A DNA stretch of 64,000 nucleotides from Siderastrea siderea (taxonomy: Eukaryota > Cnidaria > Anthozoa > Scleractinia > Rhizangiidae). The stretch is taken from NCBI GenBank assembly GCA_964030785.1, contig OZ034968.1, positions 60,040,899-60,104,898 on the forward strand, read 5' to 3'. The notes under the pieces are model-generated. The model worked only from the letters and a program-made list of their open reading frames with translations. It made no database searches and was not told the DNA's origin. Shown here piece after piece: positions 12,381 through 22,180 of the stretch. A program made the position numbers and the translations under genes. Each line of letters begins with the position of its first letter. The stretch's first letter is position 1.

Positions 12381-14237
12381 TCCTGGCATCGTGACAGCTG
12401 TGGGATTCTCGGGTTTTGCTCTGCAAAGGAACACAGCAACAGAGATGAGATGAGCGACAATGTTGGCGGTACGGGGTTTCTTTAGAGAAAAAGGTGAAAT
12501 TCGAAAACAATTCTCAGCCTCCGAAAATTGAGGAAAAAACCCTCAAATATTAGAAGTGAACATCCTGCCGATAATAACCTCACTCATTCTTCCCTGCACG
12601 TGCCCCAGAATACGGTAAGCTGTTGAGCTGACTCCATTTACTTCTCATAAGAAAAGCAAAACGGCCATTTTAGGTTCCACATATAAGTACATAACACACG
12701 GTAATTCAAGGCTTACGAAAATATCACGGCCTATTAGAAGTCGGCGGTCCTCGTCGTACCTTTTACTGTTTTAATTTTGAAGCGATTACTGTTGGAGATT
12801 TAACATACGTACGTACGAAATCCTCGTTAGAACTAGTACCTCTTGGATGTCAGTCGAATAAAAGCAAATGAGGGTGAGGAATTAGCTGGGAAGGTAGAAA
12901 AATATACGCCTCTTTAAACAGCAGTTATTCTCAGAGTCACTTACTTATAAATTGGTTTGAAGTGGCTTGAATACAGCCACCAAATTCAAGTTTCGAGTCG
13001 TCACGGTTTTCACCCAGCAGACAATTTTGTTTCACGTACAGCCTCTTCGCGACTGGCATTCATTCCACTCCCTCGCATAATAGGTCCATTTGGAGAAAAG
13101 TTCATGCCCACAACCTGTACTTCATAGTGGCAACAGTTGCCTTTCATTCTATCGACACAAAAAATGATACTACAATGTCAGTTTGGGCGATAAATTTATT
13201 TATCTCATAGTACTTGCTTAAAAGACGGATAGATCGCCGATAATCTAGCCAGGATACAGGTGATCATTACAGTGAACGCTGCCGAGCGACACATCGTTCT
13301 GGTTTAGTTTGCCATGCTGTACAGAGTGGTTCTAACGTAATTAAAAAATGAAAGCTAGCGAGTAGTTTTTTACCCTGGGAACGTTTAGTTCAATACTTTA
13401 CAAAATTATTTTGTTCGGAGAATTTTACCCTGTTTTAAGCCCAGGTACTCCTGTGAGTGGAATAGACACAACAGAATTACTCACAGTTTGCAACTCATAT
13501 TGATATTCCCCCATACTAAAAAGCCTGTTTGTAATATTCAGGTATGTCTGCAGGGCGTTCAACGAAGGGTTTGCTGCCGTACATACACATAGGAAACAGC
13601 ACTCCTTAACAAACTAACAAGGGCTTACCTTAGGTGACAAACAAAAACCTCCATGCTTTGAAAGCCCCTAAAGTACAACAGAAAATGGTGGAATATAATC
13701 ATCAAAAGTATTCCCGAGTCACAAGTTTTTTGATTCCAGTCGACCCTCTTCCTCGCCATATTGCCCTTTTGTTTATTCCTTTCGTAACGTTACATTATAG
13801 TTGAACTTTTATTTCGCAGAGAGCCTAAAAAAACAACAAAATAATATGGCCATAAAAGACCATTCTGGGTGCCTCAGGGTAGAATTGAGGTTTCACTAAA
13901 AGTACTCAATCTCAACGCTATCAGAAAGATAAAAATTAAGATCCTTGTATTCAAAAAGTAACTCCACCTTACCACAGTGCTATTTTTTTCTCCCTCTGTA
14001 ACCTAAAACAATCGCCGAATTTTTTAAATGTTGCAGCAAAACTAATAAAATTAAATGGAATACCTATAGAAACACAAGAGCAGCTTAGGGTCAAATAGAG
14101 ATTTCCACGAAACTTTTGTCAGGGTTGTTACCGTGATGACACCATTAACAGGAGAAAAGTTAAGATCCATGTGGGTAAAAACTGCTGCAATACCACTGCT
14201 ACTGCTGCAATACTTGCTGCAATATCATTTTTCTGTC
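12381..14237. other. Intergenic, no supported gene
   Basis: Nothing recognisable. The last 450 bp resemble 21211-21640, on the far side of the LTR element. Shared wording includes AAGATCC, ACTAATAAAA and CTCCCTCTGTA-like blocks. The LTR element therefore landed in an older array of diverged repeats. Confidence 0.45.
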
Positions 14238-14241
14238 TTTG

Positions 14242-15326
14242 TGTCGCGCGGTACTTTTGGAGTATCAGGATTCTCTTTACGGCGTTGCTTGAAGAGAGGA
14301 CTCTAGGCTGAATTTCTCTTTAGGATTTTAATCAGAAGTTCTTGCTTGTTTCAGTTTTTGCTCTCAACTCAACCCATGCTTATTTCGACTCCAGCTTACA
14401 CACTGAATCGACGCTTAAAGAATCCACTCCTTAATTCCAGAACGTACAGTGATTGGTTAACGTAGATTACGTAAAGTTTTCTGATTGGTTCGACTCGAAT
14501 GTTTTGGAATTGTAACTTAACCTGGCAACGGCGGCGTTCTTTAATCTGTCGCAAACCTGGTAATTATTTCTGCTGTAAAGTTACAACTTCTAACGAATTG
14601 ATCGGCCTAGTGAAACGGTTGATAGAAGTAGGCATAAATATAAGTTTTCCCGATACCAATCACTGACATTGCTGAAACTAAGCAGATTTTCTTTCCGTTC
14701 GTGATCATTATTCAAAATGTTAAATTCAATACCACAAAGGATCCAAAAGTAACATGTAAATATTTTGAAGGTAACTAGGTAAACTAATTTAAGTGATCCA
14801 TTGTTCAAAAGGTTGCATGGAATCAAAGTTCCACAGTTCGTGCTGGTCAAAAGACCAGAGTGTCCAGAACTAACTTAAACTAAGTTAAGAACACTTAAGA
14901 ACATAAATGCTAGTAATTAAAACTAGTGACCAGGTCGTTACTTGTCTGTTGGGCGCACACGAAAACATTAATTGTTTAGTTTAGCTGGATTAAGCCAAAC
15001 AATAGTTGTTTACGAACAGTAATCAAATCGATCTGGAATCAAAAGAAAAGGGATTAGAGCGTGAGAAAGTTCCCACGTGAAACTTTTCCAGCTTGCAAAA
15101 CAAAATGCAAATTGTTGCGAGAACGTGTGCATAAGTCAGCCACAAGTTCTGGTACGTGTATGTTGCCTAGTAACGATTTGGTCGTTGTACGAAAAGTACA
15201 GATCTAGTAAATCAAATAAAGTTGTTTACACTGATTAAACTCGCGAAATCATTCAAAACACTCGAATCGCCTAGAATTTGGGAATGTAAAAGCTAATATG
15301 AAAATATATAAAATTGTGTGCCAACA
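14242..15326 (-). repeat. 3' LTR
   Basis: It is identical to 20122-21206 except for two adjacent bases at about 14707-14708 (AT here, TG in the other copy). A short minus-strand frame (14590-14850) occurs in both LTRs and is not called a gene. Confidence 0.95.
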
Positions 15327-15342
15327 TATTATCCCCCCTTTC
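15327..15342 (-). promoter_or_regulatory. Polypurine tract
   Basis: Directly inside the 3' LTR the minus strand reads AAAGGGGGGATAATA, a typical plus-strand priming purine run. A GAGTCGCC/GGCGACTC hairpin follows at 15346-15364. Confidence 0.8.
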
Positions 15343-15569
15343 AGCAGAGTCGCCTCCGGCGACTCAAGGGAAGAGAGAATACGAAGGTCATAAAAAGAAC
15401 AAAATGAAATGTTTTTTGTTTGGATTTTTAAAGTTTTGAATTATTTTTTTTTTTTGGTTAAACACTAACACACGAATAAAATTCAATATAGAGAACTACA
15501 TGACAAACGATATGAAAGATAGTAGGCATGTGCCTTGGTATTCCTCTCATGTCTCAGGAAAAGGCCATG

Positions 15570-16076
15570 TTACAGAAGGTCCCGCGAGGTCGTCCTGGGA
15601 GATATTGTGGTACTTATTCTAGGCCAGTGTTCTGTGAGAGCAAGCGCTCGTCTTCGCTTGATAAGGCGTCCAAGCTTAGTTGAATAGCTGGTTTGAGTTC
15701 GTTTTCTCCAAAAGTACAACCACAGCGAGGTTTGAAGCCACATCGTGTTGGAGGTTTTCATGTTAGTTGTCGTGTGGGGACAAATAAATATTGTCCTTGA
15801 AAGTTTATTTTTAGCCTCGTGGAATGGCGTCAGGCTTCTACTTGTTTCCAATGGAACTTGTGGAGGCAGTTTATTATATAGTGTTTGTATTTTTTGGACA
15901 GAGTTGGGCCGTGAGCTTGAAATGTAGCGGTACAGTACATGGTAACACAGCATACAACGGCCATTGAACACTTTACACTGAAGTAGTTTTGTTATTGTTG
16001 ACTCAAGTGGGCTTTCACTGTGATTTGTAATCGAGGGTGAGTGTTGAGGAAAGCTGCAAGGCGGTTGTCGGTACAA
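15570..16076 (-). CDS. Unrecognised open frame in LTR element (weak)
   Basis: A 168-codon frame without an ATG at its start (it opens on TTG), Ser/Thr/Arg-rich, near the 3' end of the element. It shows no integrase or envelope signature. It could be chance, or residue of a lost pol or accessory gene. Confidence 0.2.
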   Translation of the reverse strand: MYRQPPCSFPQHSPSITNHSESPLESTITKLLQCKVFNGRCMLCYHVLYRYISSSRPNSVQKIQTLYNKLPPQVPLETSRSLTPFHEAKNKLSRTIFICPHTTTNMKTSNTMWLQTSLWLYFWRKRTQTSYSTKLGRLIKRRRALALTEHWPRISTTISPRTTSRDLL

Positions 16077-16484
16077 AACGCAATACTGAAGTGGACGCCT
16101 GGATAATTCTCGTTCTTGTTCCTGCTTGGGTCAGTAGTCAAGGTTACAAGGAAAAACCAAGCCAGTCTACATAGGAAGATACTAGCTTACTTCTGCTAAC
16201 TATACACTAAGCAAACAAACAAAAAAATATGAACAATACAGCAAAGCTGATCATACCACGTGAAAAGTAGACTTAGTTTCCTCATATCAAAGTATACTTT
16301 AATGTGAAAAACTAGTATTGAAACACCTACTGAACCTCGAAAAGAAATGGTATAACACCGGTACAAATTCCTGATGTTTCGTCACCATTTGGTCTGCTGT
16401 ACTAGTAAAATCACAAGACTTCATCACTTCTGTGAGTCATAATTCGTGTGAAACTAGCGCAAAAGCTGTGTAAAAGCAATTTGT

Positions 16485-16784
16485 TTAAGCCAAACTGCTT
16501 TCGCAGTTGCTGTTTTGATCAGGAGGTTTACGTCTCCGAGGAATCTTGTAGGAGTAAGGCGGCGGAAACTGCTTGAAAACTGCATCGACAGTGTTTCGAA
16601 AGAAAATGATCGGATTGCCCCTAACCAGCTCACTACTAGCGCCAAATAATTGAATAACCAAAAAGCTGGGCATATATGTCGGTGGCGGTATTTCTTTCCA
16701 ATTATCGCCCTGAATAACTACGTGGAAAGTAGTTTCGGAGTCTCTCAAACACGCTTGTGTTTCATCTAGTCTTAAATTGTGCAC
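16485..16784 (-). CDS. Unrecognised open frame overlapping the end of ORF2 (weak)
   Basis: About 99 codons, overlapping the last 23 bases of the preceding frame in another register. It starts at GTG. It is proline/aromatic-rich (WKEIPPPTYMPSF, KQFPPPYSYKIPRRR). No domain is recognised, and it may be a decayed remnant. Confidence 0.2.
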   Translation of the reverse strand: MHNLRLDETQACLRDSETTFHVVIQGDNWKEIPPPTYMPSFLVIQLFGASSELVRGNPIIFFRNTVDAVFKQFPPPYSYKIPRRRKPPDQNSNCESSLA

Positions 16785-18036
16785 AACCGTCCGTCACAGG
16801 AATCAGTGATTTCGGAGTGTGGCCCGAATGGTAAGTGAAATCGTTATTGACTTCGGATCGCCCGTTCAAATTTGTACAATTCCTTGCCGTTTCGTTGTTA
16901 GATGGCTGCCTATTTTCCTCTCGTGGTTTGCCCACTAAATTGAAAATGTACTTCATCAACAAGCAAAACGAAGTCCTAAAAATGAACCATCCACGATATG
17001 TGCGTAAACCATTTGGCATTTGGCTACGGTATTGCTGTCTTCTGTCTTCAGAGAAGCCGTTAGTAGCGCTCTCTTGATTTCCTGCGACTATTCTTGCTAC
17101 GGTAGTTTCTATTTTAACTTCATCACAAGAAAGGTATGGTTCCTCAAACACAATTTGGCCATTATCAATGACAATTTGACAATCTTGGAGTTCTACGATT
17201 TCAAAAGTTATCGCACTTGCTTCTGATGCATCGAAAAGACGAAACTCGTGTTCCTTGTCATTTGTTTCTTCGTTCTGAATTTCCTGTTTCGAACTATCTT
17301 GGGCGGGATGAACGTCAATTCTTATGGGGTCAATAACTGAAATATTTTCGTTACTTTGCGCTTCATCGAACTCTATAACTTTTGTGTCATCTTCCTTGAG
17401 AATTTTTTCTTCTTCCGCCTTCGAAAATTCATGACTTTTATCGTAAACAGAACAATTCCTTAACTTGTACTCGTTAACAGGGTCTACTACATTTGCATCT
17501 TTCATATCACTGAGGAAACATATCTTTTGAGGAACAAAAATCGAATTAATTGCAGTACTATGTGGAATAGAAAATCCATCTGTGGCACCTTCGGTGCTGA
17601 CGTTAAAACGGTCTGGCTTTGCGCTCATTGGACTGAAGAAATTTGTGGGTAATTCGTGTGACTGAGACTCATTGCGAAACGATGGTTTGGGCTGGCAATT
17701 TTTCTTGTCTTGTCTTCCCTTACGTAGTTTAATACGGTTTGCCAACTGTTCCGAACGCACGGCGTAAAATTTGGGTGGGGTTCGTTTCTCAATCTCGCAA
17801 GTGTCTATGGCGGGAATACTCGGGAAGGTAATCTCGCGTGAAGCAAACTTGATGCTATCTGGGGTTATCTTTCGTTGTCCAGTTACATTAGAATGATTGG
17901 TATTGGGGTTCCGCGCGCGGTTACGACTTACGCTGTCTTTAAAATTTTGGGATGTCGAATGTGCATGTATATTCTGATTTAAATTAGTCTCTGAGACGAC
18001 CTCGCTTTGTTCCCGTTCAAAGGAGGTCGTTACCAG
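16762..18036 (-). CDS. ORF2 of LTR element, expressed as Gag-ORF2 by -1 frameshift (unknown function)
   Basis: A 424-codon open frame, -1 relative to gag and without its own plausible ATG at the front. It is continuous from the frameshift site at 18036, where it begins CTG GTA ACG. The first ~90 residues are Asn/Ser/Arg-rich. The middle is acidic (ILKEDDTKVIEFDEAQ). A hydrophobic stretch near residues 340-355 (WFIFRTSFCLLMKYIFNLV) could be a membrane segment. The position suits protease/pol, but no DTG, RT or integrase motif is visible. It may be a remnant linker after a pol deletion or an accessory domain. That the frame stays open over 1.27 kb argues that it is translated. Confidence 0.6.
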   Translation of the reverse strand: MVTTSFEREQSEVVSETNLNQNIHAHSTSQNFKDSVSRNRARNPNTNHSNVTGQRKITPDSIKFASREITFPSIPAIDTCEIEKRTPPKFYAVRSEQLANRIKLRKGRQDKKNCQPKPSFRNESQSHELPTNFFSPMSAKPDRFNVSTEGATDGFSIPHSTAINSIFVPQKICFLSDMKDANVVDPVNEYKLRNCSVYDKSHEFSKAEEEKILKEDDTKVIEFDEAQSNENISVIDPIRIDVHPAQDSSKQEIQNEETNDKEHEFRLFDASEASAITFEIVELQDCQIVIDNGQIVFEEPYLSCDEVKIETTVARIVAGNQESATNGFSEDRRQQYRSQMPNGLRTYRGWFIFRTSFCLLMKYIFNLVGKPREENRQPSNNETARNCTNLNGRSEVNNDFTYHSGHTPKSLIPVTDGCAQFKTR

Positions 18037-18042
18037 TTTAAA
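17996..18042 (-). promoter_or_regulatory. -1 programmed ribosomal frameshift signal
   Basis: In the gag frame the mRNA reads CAU UUA AAC UGG UAA, so U UUA AAC (18042-18036) is the canonical XXXYYYZ slippery heptamer. After a 5-base spacer (18035-18031) comes a hairpin. ACGACCUC pairs with GAGGUCGU (8 bp) and CUUUG pairs with CAAAG (5 bp), with one bulged C and an 8-base loop AACGGGAA. The gag stop (18032-18030) touches the stem base. Slipping -1 enters the 424-codon ORF2 exactly. This is seen directly; activity is inferred. Confidence 0.88.
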
Positions 18043-19091
18043 TGTTGTTGGTCCTGCTCGTATGGGGTATCAGGGCAAAATCGACGTGGTTCCCAATTGT
18101 CACGATCTCGATTTGAAACCGAAACCGAGCGATATCCTTGCTGGTTTTGTCTTCGGTAACACGTCGCCATTATATGCCCCGCTCGGCCACAAAAATCACA
18201 TATTGGTCGCCTGCCAAAAGTTCGTCTTTCGCGTTGAATCTGGCCTGAAAAGCGTGAATCGCGCGATCGACGCAGTTCTTGACGAATAGATTGTGTAATC
18301 ATGCGTTCAAGCTCTGATTTATCCGAAAATTTGTTGTTGTTGGAAGCCTCTCCTTGATTGTTAGTGGTTTGGTAATTGCCGAAAGCTGCGAGAGGGGGTG
18401 TTAACTTATCATCCGTTGTTTTTTGTAGCTCCGCAAGAGCGTGCAAAATCTCATCCGTGCGATCATTGGTTTCTTGCGGGGGCAACGATTCCTTAAGCTT
18501 TGCGTGAATCTCGGCGTCCTCGAAAGTGCCTGGTCTTTGTAGAAGAACATAATTTTTGATGTGGGGTCGTAAGCCTTGAATAAAATAATTAACGCTCTCC
18601 GATCGCGGTAAATTTATGCGTTGACAAAGCCGGCGAATTTTAGCAGCAAACGCACTTACAGACTCGGTCGCTAGTTGTTTAGTTTCGTTTAATTGTTGTC
18701 TCAGCAACCAAACATCAGAGTCGGAGTGAAACTGTTTTTTAAGAGCATCCGAAAGGGCGTCGAAAGGTCTGCCTTTTAATTCAGGCGTCGTGTTGAACCA
18801 GATACTAGCGTCGCCAGTTAAAAACAAAGGAAGAGCTTCAGCCTTCCTTTCGGAAGTTAAATGATAAAAAGCTGATGCGCGATTGAAATTTGCTAAGAAT
18901 TCATTAACGTCCTCGTGGGCGTCGCCCGAAAACTTTGGTATGGGAACGCTGTTGTTACTAGGAAATGTGGGCGTTAGGTGCGATTCTTGAAAAGCCTTAG
19001 AAAGCGTCGAAATTTGTTCAGCCCAGTTTTCTGTAAGTTCTTTATTCTGTTGAGAGAGAAGTTTTGCAAGATCGTCCAAATTCATTGGCAT
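18030..19091 (-). CDS. gag: Gag polyprotein of LTR retrotransposon
   Basis: 353 residues starting at the first of two close methionines (MPMN). Residues ~50-205 match the retrotransposon Gag domain of Ty3/Gypsy elements: IPKFSGD..EDVNEFLANF, a Trp in IWFNTTPELKG, LRQQLNETKQ and YFIQGLRPHIKNYV. Near the C-terminus one zinc knuckle, CDFCGRAGHIMATC (CX2CX4HX4C), is flanked by Arg-rich sequence as expected for nucleic-acid binding. Gag packages the element RNA in cytoplasmic particles. It ends at a UAA overlapping a frameshift signal. Confidence 0.9.
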   Translation of the reverse strand: MPMNLDDLAKLLSQQNKELTENWAEQISTLSKAFQESHLTPTFPSNNSVPIPKFSGDAHEDVNEFLANFNRASAFYHLTSERKAEALPLFLTGDASIWFNTTPELKGRPFDALSDALKKQFHSDSDVWLLRQQLNETKQLATESVSAFAAKIRRLCQRINLPRSESVNYFIQGLRPHIKNYVLLQRPGTFEDAEIHAKLKESLPPQETNDRTDEILHALAELQKTTDDKLTPPLAAFGNYQTTNNQGEASNNNKFSDKSELERMITQSIRQELRRSRDSRFSGQIQRERRTFGRRPICDFCGRAGHIMATCYRRQNQQGYRSVSVSNRDRDNWEPRRFCPDTPYEQDQQHLNW

Positions 19092-19121
19092 TTCTTCGGA
19101 GTTGTCTAAATTTGAGTTTAG

Positions 19122-19304
19122 TTACGAGGCGTCAAAAATAACCGAGCTCGAATCGAAACTATCAGATAGTTCAGAAGTTGGCGATAACAGGGGTGACGAT
19201 GGAATTTCAAAATCGCTATTCTTACTTTGGCCGCCAGAACTTTGGTCCACCGCAAAAGGGTCTTCTAAATTGAAATCGAGCTGTCCACTGTTTGTTAAAA
19301 ACCT
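19122..19304 (-). CDS. Ser/Asp-rich open stretch between leader ORF and gag
   Basis: An open frame (FNLEDPFAVDQSSGGQ ... SELSDSFDSSSVIFDAS, stop at 19122-19124) ends 31 bases before the gag ATG. It is -1 relative to the 71-codon leader frame, which ends at 19295, and lacks a start codon. It could be a decayed part of a longer leader protein. Expression is uncertain. Confidence 0.3.
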   Translation of the reverse strand, partial: RFLTNSGQLDFNLEDPFAVDQSSGGQSKNSDFEIPSSPLLSPTSELSDSFDSSSVIFDAS

Positions 19305-19510
19305 AAATTATTGTTAGGTCGAACTGGCGGAGAATCAAGCGGGGAAAACAAGTTTTCTGAGCAGTTACCGTCGCAAAACTCTTCGGCCTGTGCCCACGAT
19401 GTACCCACGTTACGCGCGAAAAATAACCTAGCTTTTCCTTGGGTCAACAGATTGAAAGAATTCGTCGCATTCGACTCACAGAAATGAAAGTGTCTTACGC
19501 CAAATTCCAA
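19295..19510 (-). CDS. Leader open frame upstream of gag (71 aa)
   Basis: It begins with ATG and lies in the ~1-kb leader between the 5' LTR and gag. Composition is protein-like (FCESNATNSFNLLTQGKARL). It ends GGU UUU UAA, and a -1 slip there would join the next open stretch, but the heptamer is not canonical. It could be a regulatory upstream ORF or a remnant. Confidence 0.35.
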   Translation of the reverse strand: MEFGVRHFHFCESNATNSFNLLTQGKARLFFARNVGTSWAQAEEFCDGNCSENLFSPLDSPPVRPNNNLGF

Positions 19511-20103
19511 AACGACTGAAACGTGCTTTTAACAACAGTGAAATTTTATGGGAAACAAACTATACACCCGTCGTTGTCCGTGTTTTATTGTCAATATACC
19601 CTCTAATCGTAGGATTAGAGTTGACTCCACGTGAGCTCACCTCCAGGCAAAAAGGGGGCGAGTTGACTCACACGACAGCAAGTTTGCAACCACAGAGCAT
19701 TCGTCAATATAATCCCTGCTGCCGCGCTCTCCGAAGAGACAGGTTTCCCTTTTCAGGATATTTTGAATCCCCGAAATAGTTTAATCACTTTGTTAACGGG
19801 TATCAGATCTTGGTAGCGTAGGAATGTTGTGGAAAAACTGCGTTTCAGATACTCCGACCGGCAACAAAAACATACGAAAACTAACGAAACGAAAACAACG
19901 GAATTTAAACAAGCGCTGAGTTCTTATTAGAACTGTTTCTCTCTCGCGACCTGCGCGTCTCCGTACTAACGGATTCGCCTAAAAGGCCGTGCTACTTAGT
20001 TCGGCTTGGTTTTCCTTAAGTTCCTGGCATTTTCGGAAGAAAAAAACTCACAGTTCGTAGTTCCTGGCTTGCTTGCTTGCAGCGAGAGGTACTTGATCTA
20101 CCC

Positions 20104-20121
20104 GGATTACTCTGCCAAATC
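20104..20121 (-). promoter_or_regulatory. Candidate primer binding site
   Basis: Just inside the 5' LTR the minus strand reads GAT then TTGGCAGAGTAATCC. The embedded TGGCAG... begins with the TGG complementary to a tRNA CCA end. Which tRNA it matches was not determined. Confidence 0.45.
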
Positions 20122-21206
20122 TGTCGCGCGGTACTTTTGGAGTATCAGGATTCTCTTTACGGCGTTGCTTGAAGAGAGGACTCTAGGCTGAATTTCTCTT
20201 TAGGATTTTAATCAGAAGTTCTTGCTTGTTTCAGTTTTTGCTCTCAACTCAACCCATGCTTATTTCGACTCCAGCTTACACACTGAATCGACGCTTAAAG
20301 AATCCACTCCTTAATTCCAGAACGTACAGTGATTGGTTAACGTAGATTACGTAAAGTTTTCTGATTGGTTCGACTCGAATGTTTTGGAATTGTAACTTAA
20401 CCTGGCAACGGCGGCGTTCTTTAATCTGTCGCAAACCTGGTAATTATTTCTGCTGTAAAGTTACAACTTCTAACGAATTGATCGGCCTAGTGAAACGGTT
20501 GATAGAAGTAGGCATAAATATAAGTTTTCCCGATACCAATCACTGACATTGCTGAAACTAAGCAGATTTTCTTTCCGTTCGTGATCTGTATTCAAAATGT
20601 TAAATTCAATACCACAAAGGATCCAAAAGTAACATGTAAATATTTTGAAGGTAACTAGGTAAACTAATTTAAGTGATCCATTGTTCAAAAGGTTGCATGG
20701 AATCAAAGTTCCACAGTTCGTGCTGGTCAAAAGACCAGAGTGTCCAGAACTAACTTAAACTAAGTTAAGAACACTTAAGAACATAAATGCTAGTAATTAA
20801 AACTAGTGACCAGGTCGTTACTTGTCTGTTGGGCGCACACGAAAACATTAATTGTTTAGTTTAGCTGGATTAAGCCAAACAATAGTTGTTTACGAACAGT
20901 AATCAAATCGATCTGGAATCAAAAGAAAAGGGATTAGAGCGTGAGAAAGTTCCCACGTGAAACTTTTCCAGCTTGCAAAACAAAATGCAAATTGTTGCGA
21001 GAACGTGTGCATAAGTCAGCCACAAGTTCTGGTACGTGTATGTTGCCTAGTAACGATTTGGTCGTTGTACGAAAAGTACAGATCTAGTAAATCAAATAAA
21101 GTTGTTTACACTGATTAAACTCGCGAAATCATTCAAAACACTCGAATCGCCTAGAATTTGGGAATGTAAAAGCTAATATGAAAATATATAAAATTGTGTG
21201 CCAACA
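20122..21206 (-). repeat. 5' LTR
   Basis: Identical over 1,085 bp to 14242-15326 apart from two adjacent bases. Because gag reads leftward, this copy should carry the active promoter. Confidence 0.95.
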
Positions 21207-21210
21207 TTTG

Positions 21211-22180
21211 TATTGTTATGTAATAGCTGCGCTTTCCATTTCCCAACGAAGCTAATAAAACTAAAAAAACACCGAGATACAAAAGCTAAGGCAACTTACG
21301 ATCAGCTAGAGGTTTTTATGCAATCTCAACATCACTAAAACATGAAAGCTTAAGATCCTTTAAGCTAAAAACTTAGTTAAACTTGCCAACAGTACCTCTT
21401 CTTTCTCCCTTTACAAGTACTGTTACATAATGTAAGTTATGTAATAGTTGAATTTTTACATTTTGCGGTAGAGCTAATAAAGCAACTAAAAATGACGTAA
21501 CTAAATACTTTGGTGATTCAGCAAATGCCACTTGTTGACCACTGCAACCTCCACTTGATTTCAAAAACATAACATTTTAAGGTCCCCGTATCTGAAAAAC
21601 GACTCAAACTTACTGAAGCGGTTTGTCCCCTGGCTTTACCTTCCAGAGTGAAGAGGTGGCCATTTATACAGCCCTTCAAGTGGAGTTTGGTTATCATCTC
21701 TTTCTAAATCTTACTCTGCTTGACATAAACATAAAATAAAAGCATCAGACAAGTTAGAAATGTGAGCGTCATTTCACAACAGCGTGAGAAAGTGCCAAAT
21801 TAATTTACATCGCAATTATGTCAGCTTCCCTTTTTTTGGTATGACTATCTATAACTAGGTGGCGACCTCTGCCATTACTAGATTAGTTCTGTTGAAGTGT
21901 TTTGACAGAAGATAAACTGGACAGCTGAGACAAGAAAGGAAGTCATTAAAAATACCTCCTTGAATAAATGAGTGACCGAGAAAGTGACAGACAGAGTCCA
22001 GGGGGCACTCTGTGAATTTTCGGGTGGGGTTGAGCCACTGGGACTGAGGCATTGTGAAACACAACATATACAACTCTAGACTACACAACAAAAAGCTCTA
22101 CCTCATCTCAGACTAACTGAGTAACAACTCCTATTCTAGAATCAAGTCTTCAAACAGCTGATCAGTTTCCTGATAAATTA
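21211..22180. other. Intergenic; older diverged repeats
   Basis: The first ~430 bp resemble 13780-14240, the other flank of the LTR insertion. No gene is supported. Confidence 0.45.

Larger units (their letters stand above)
14242..21206 (-). mobile_element. Young, pol-less LTR retrotransposon (Gypsy-type gag)
   Basis: Two direct 1,085-bp repeats bound a 6,965-bp element. Each repeat has TG...CA ends, and the element is flanked by TTTG on both sides (14238-14241 and 21207-21210), a 4-bp target-site duplication. The gag gene is on the minus strand, so the 5' LTR is the right-hand copy. A CCHC-type gag and a long second frame are intact. I see no protease DTG/DSG, RT Y(I/V)DD or integrase motifs anywhere in the 5-kb interior, so mobilisation would need pol in trans. 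Near-identical LTRs indicate a very recent insertion. Confidence 0.92.

Noticed and set aside
16485..16784. Treating this frame as an integrase or envelope C-terminus
   Set aside because: No Zn-binding, DDE, chromodomain or fusion-type motif could be seen.
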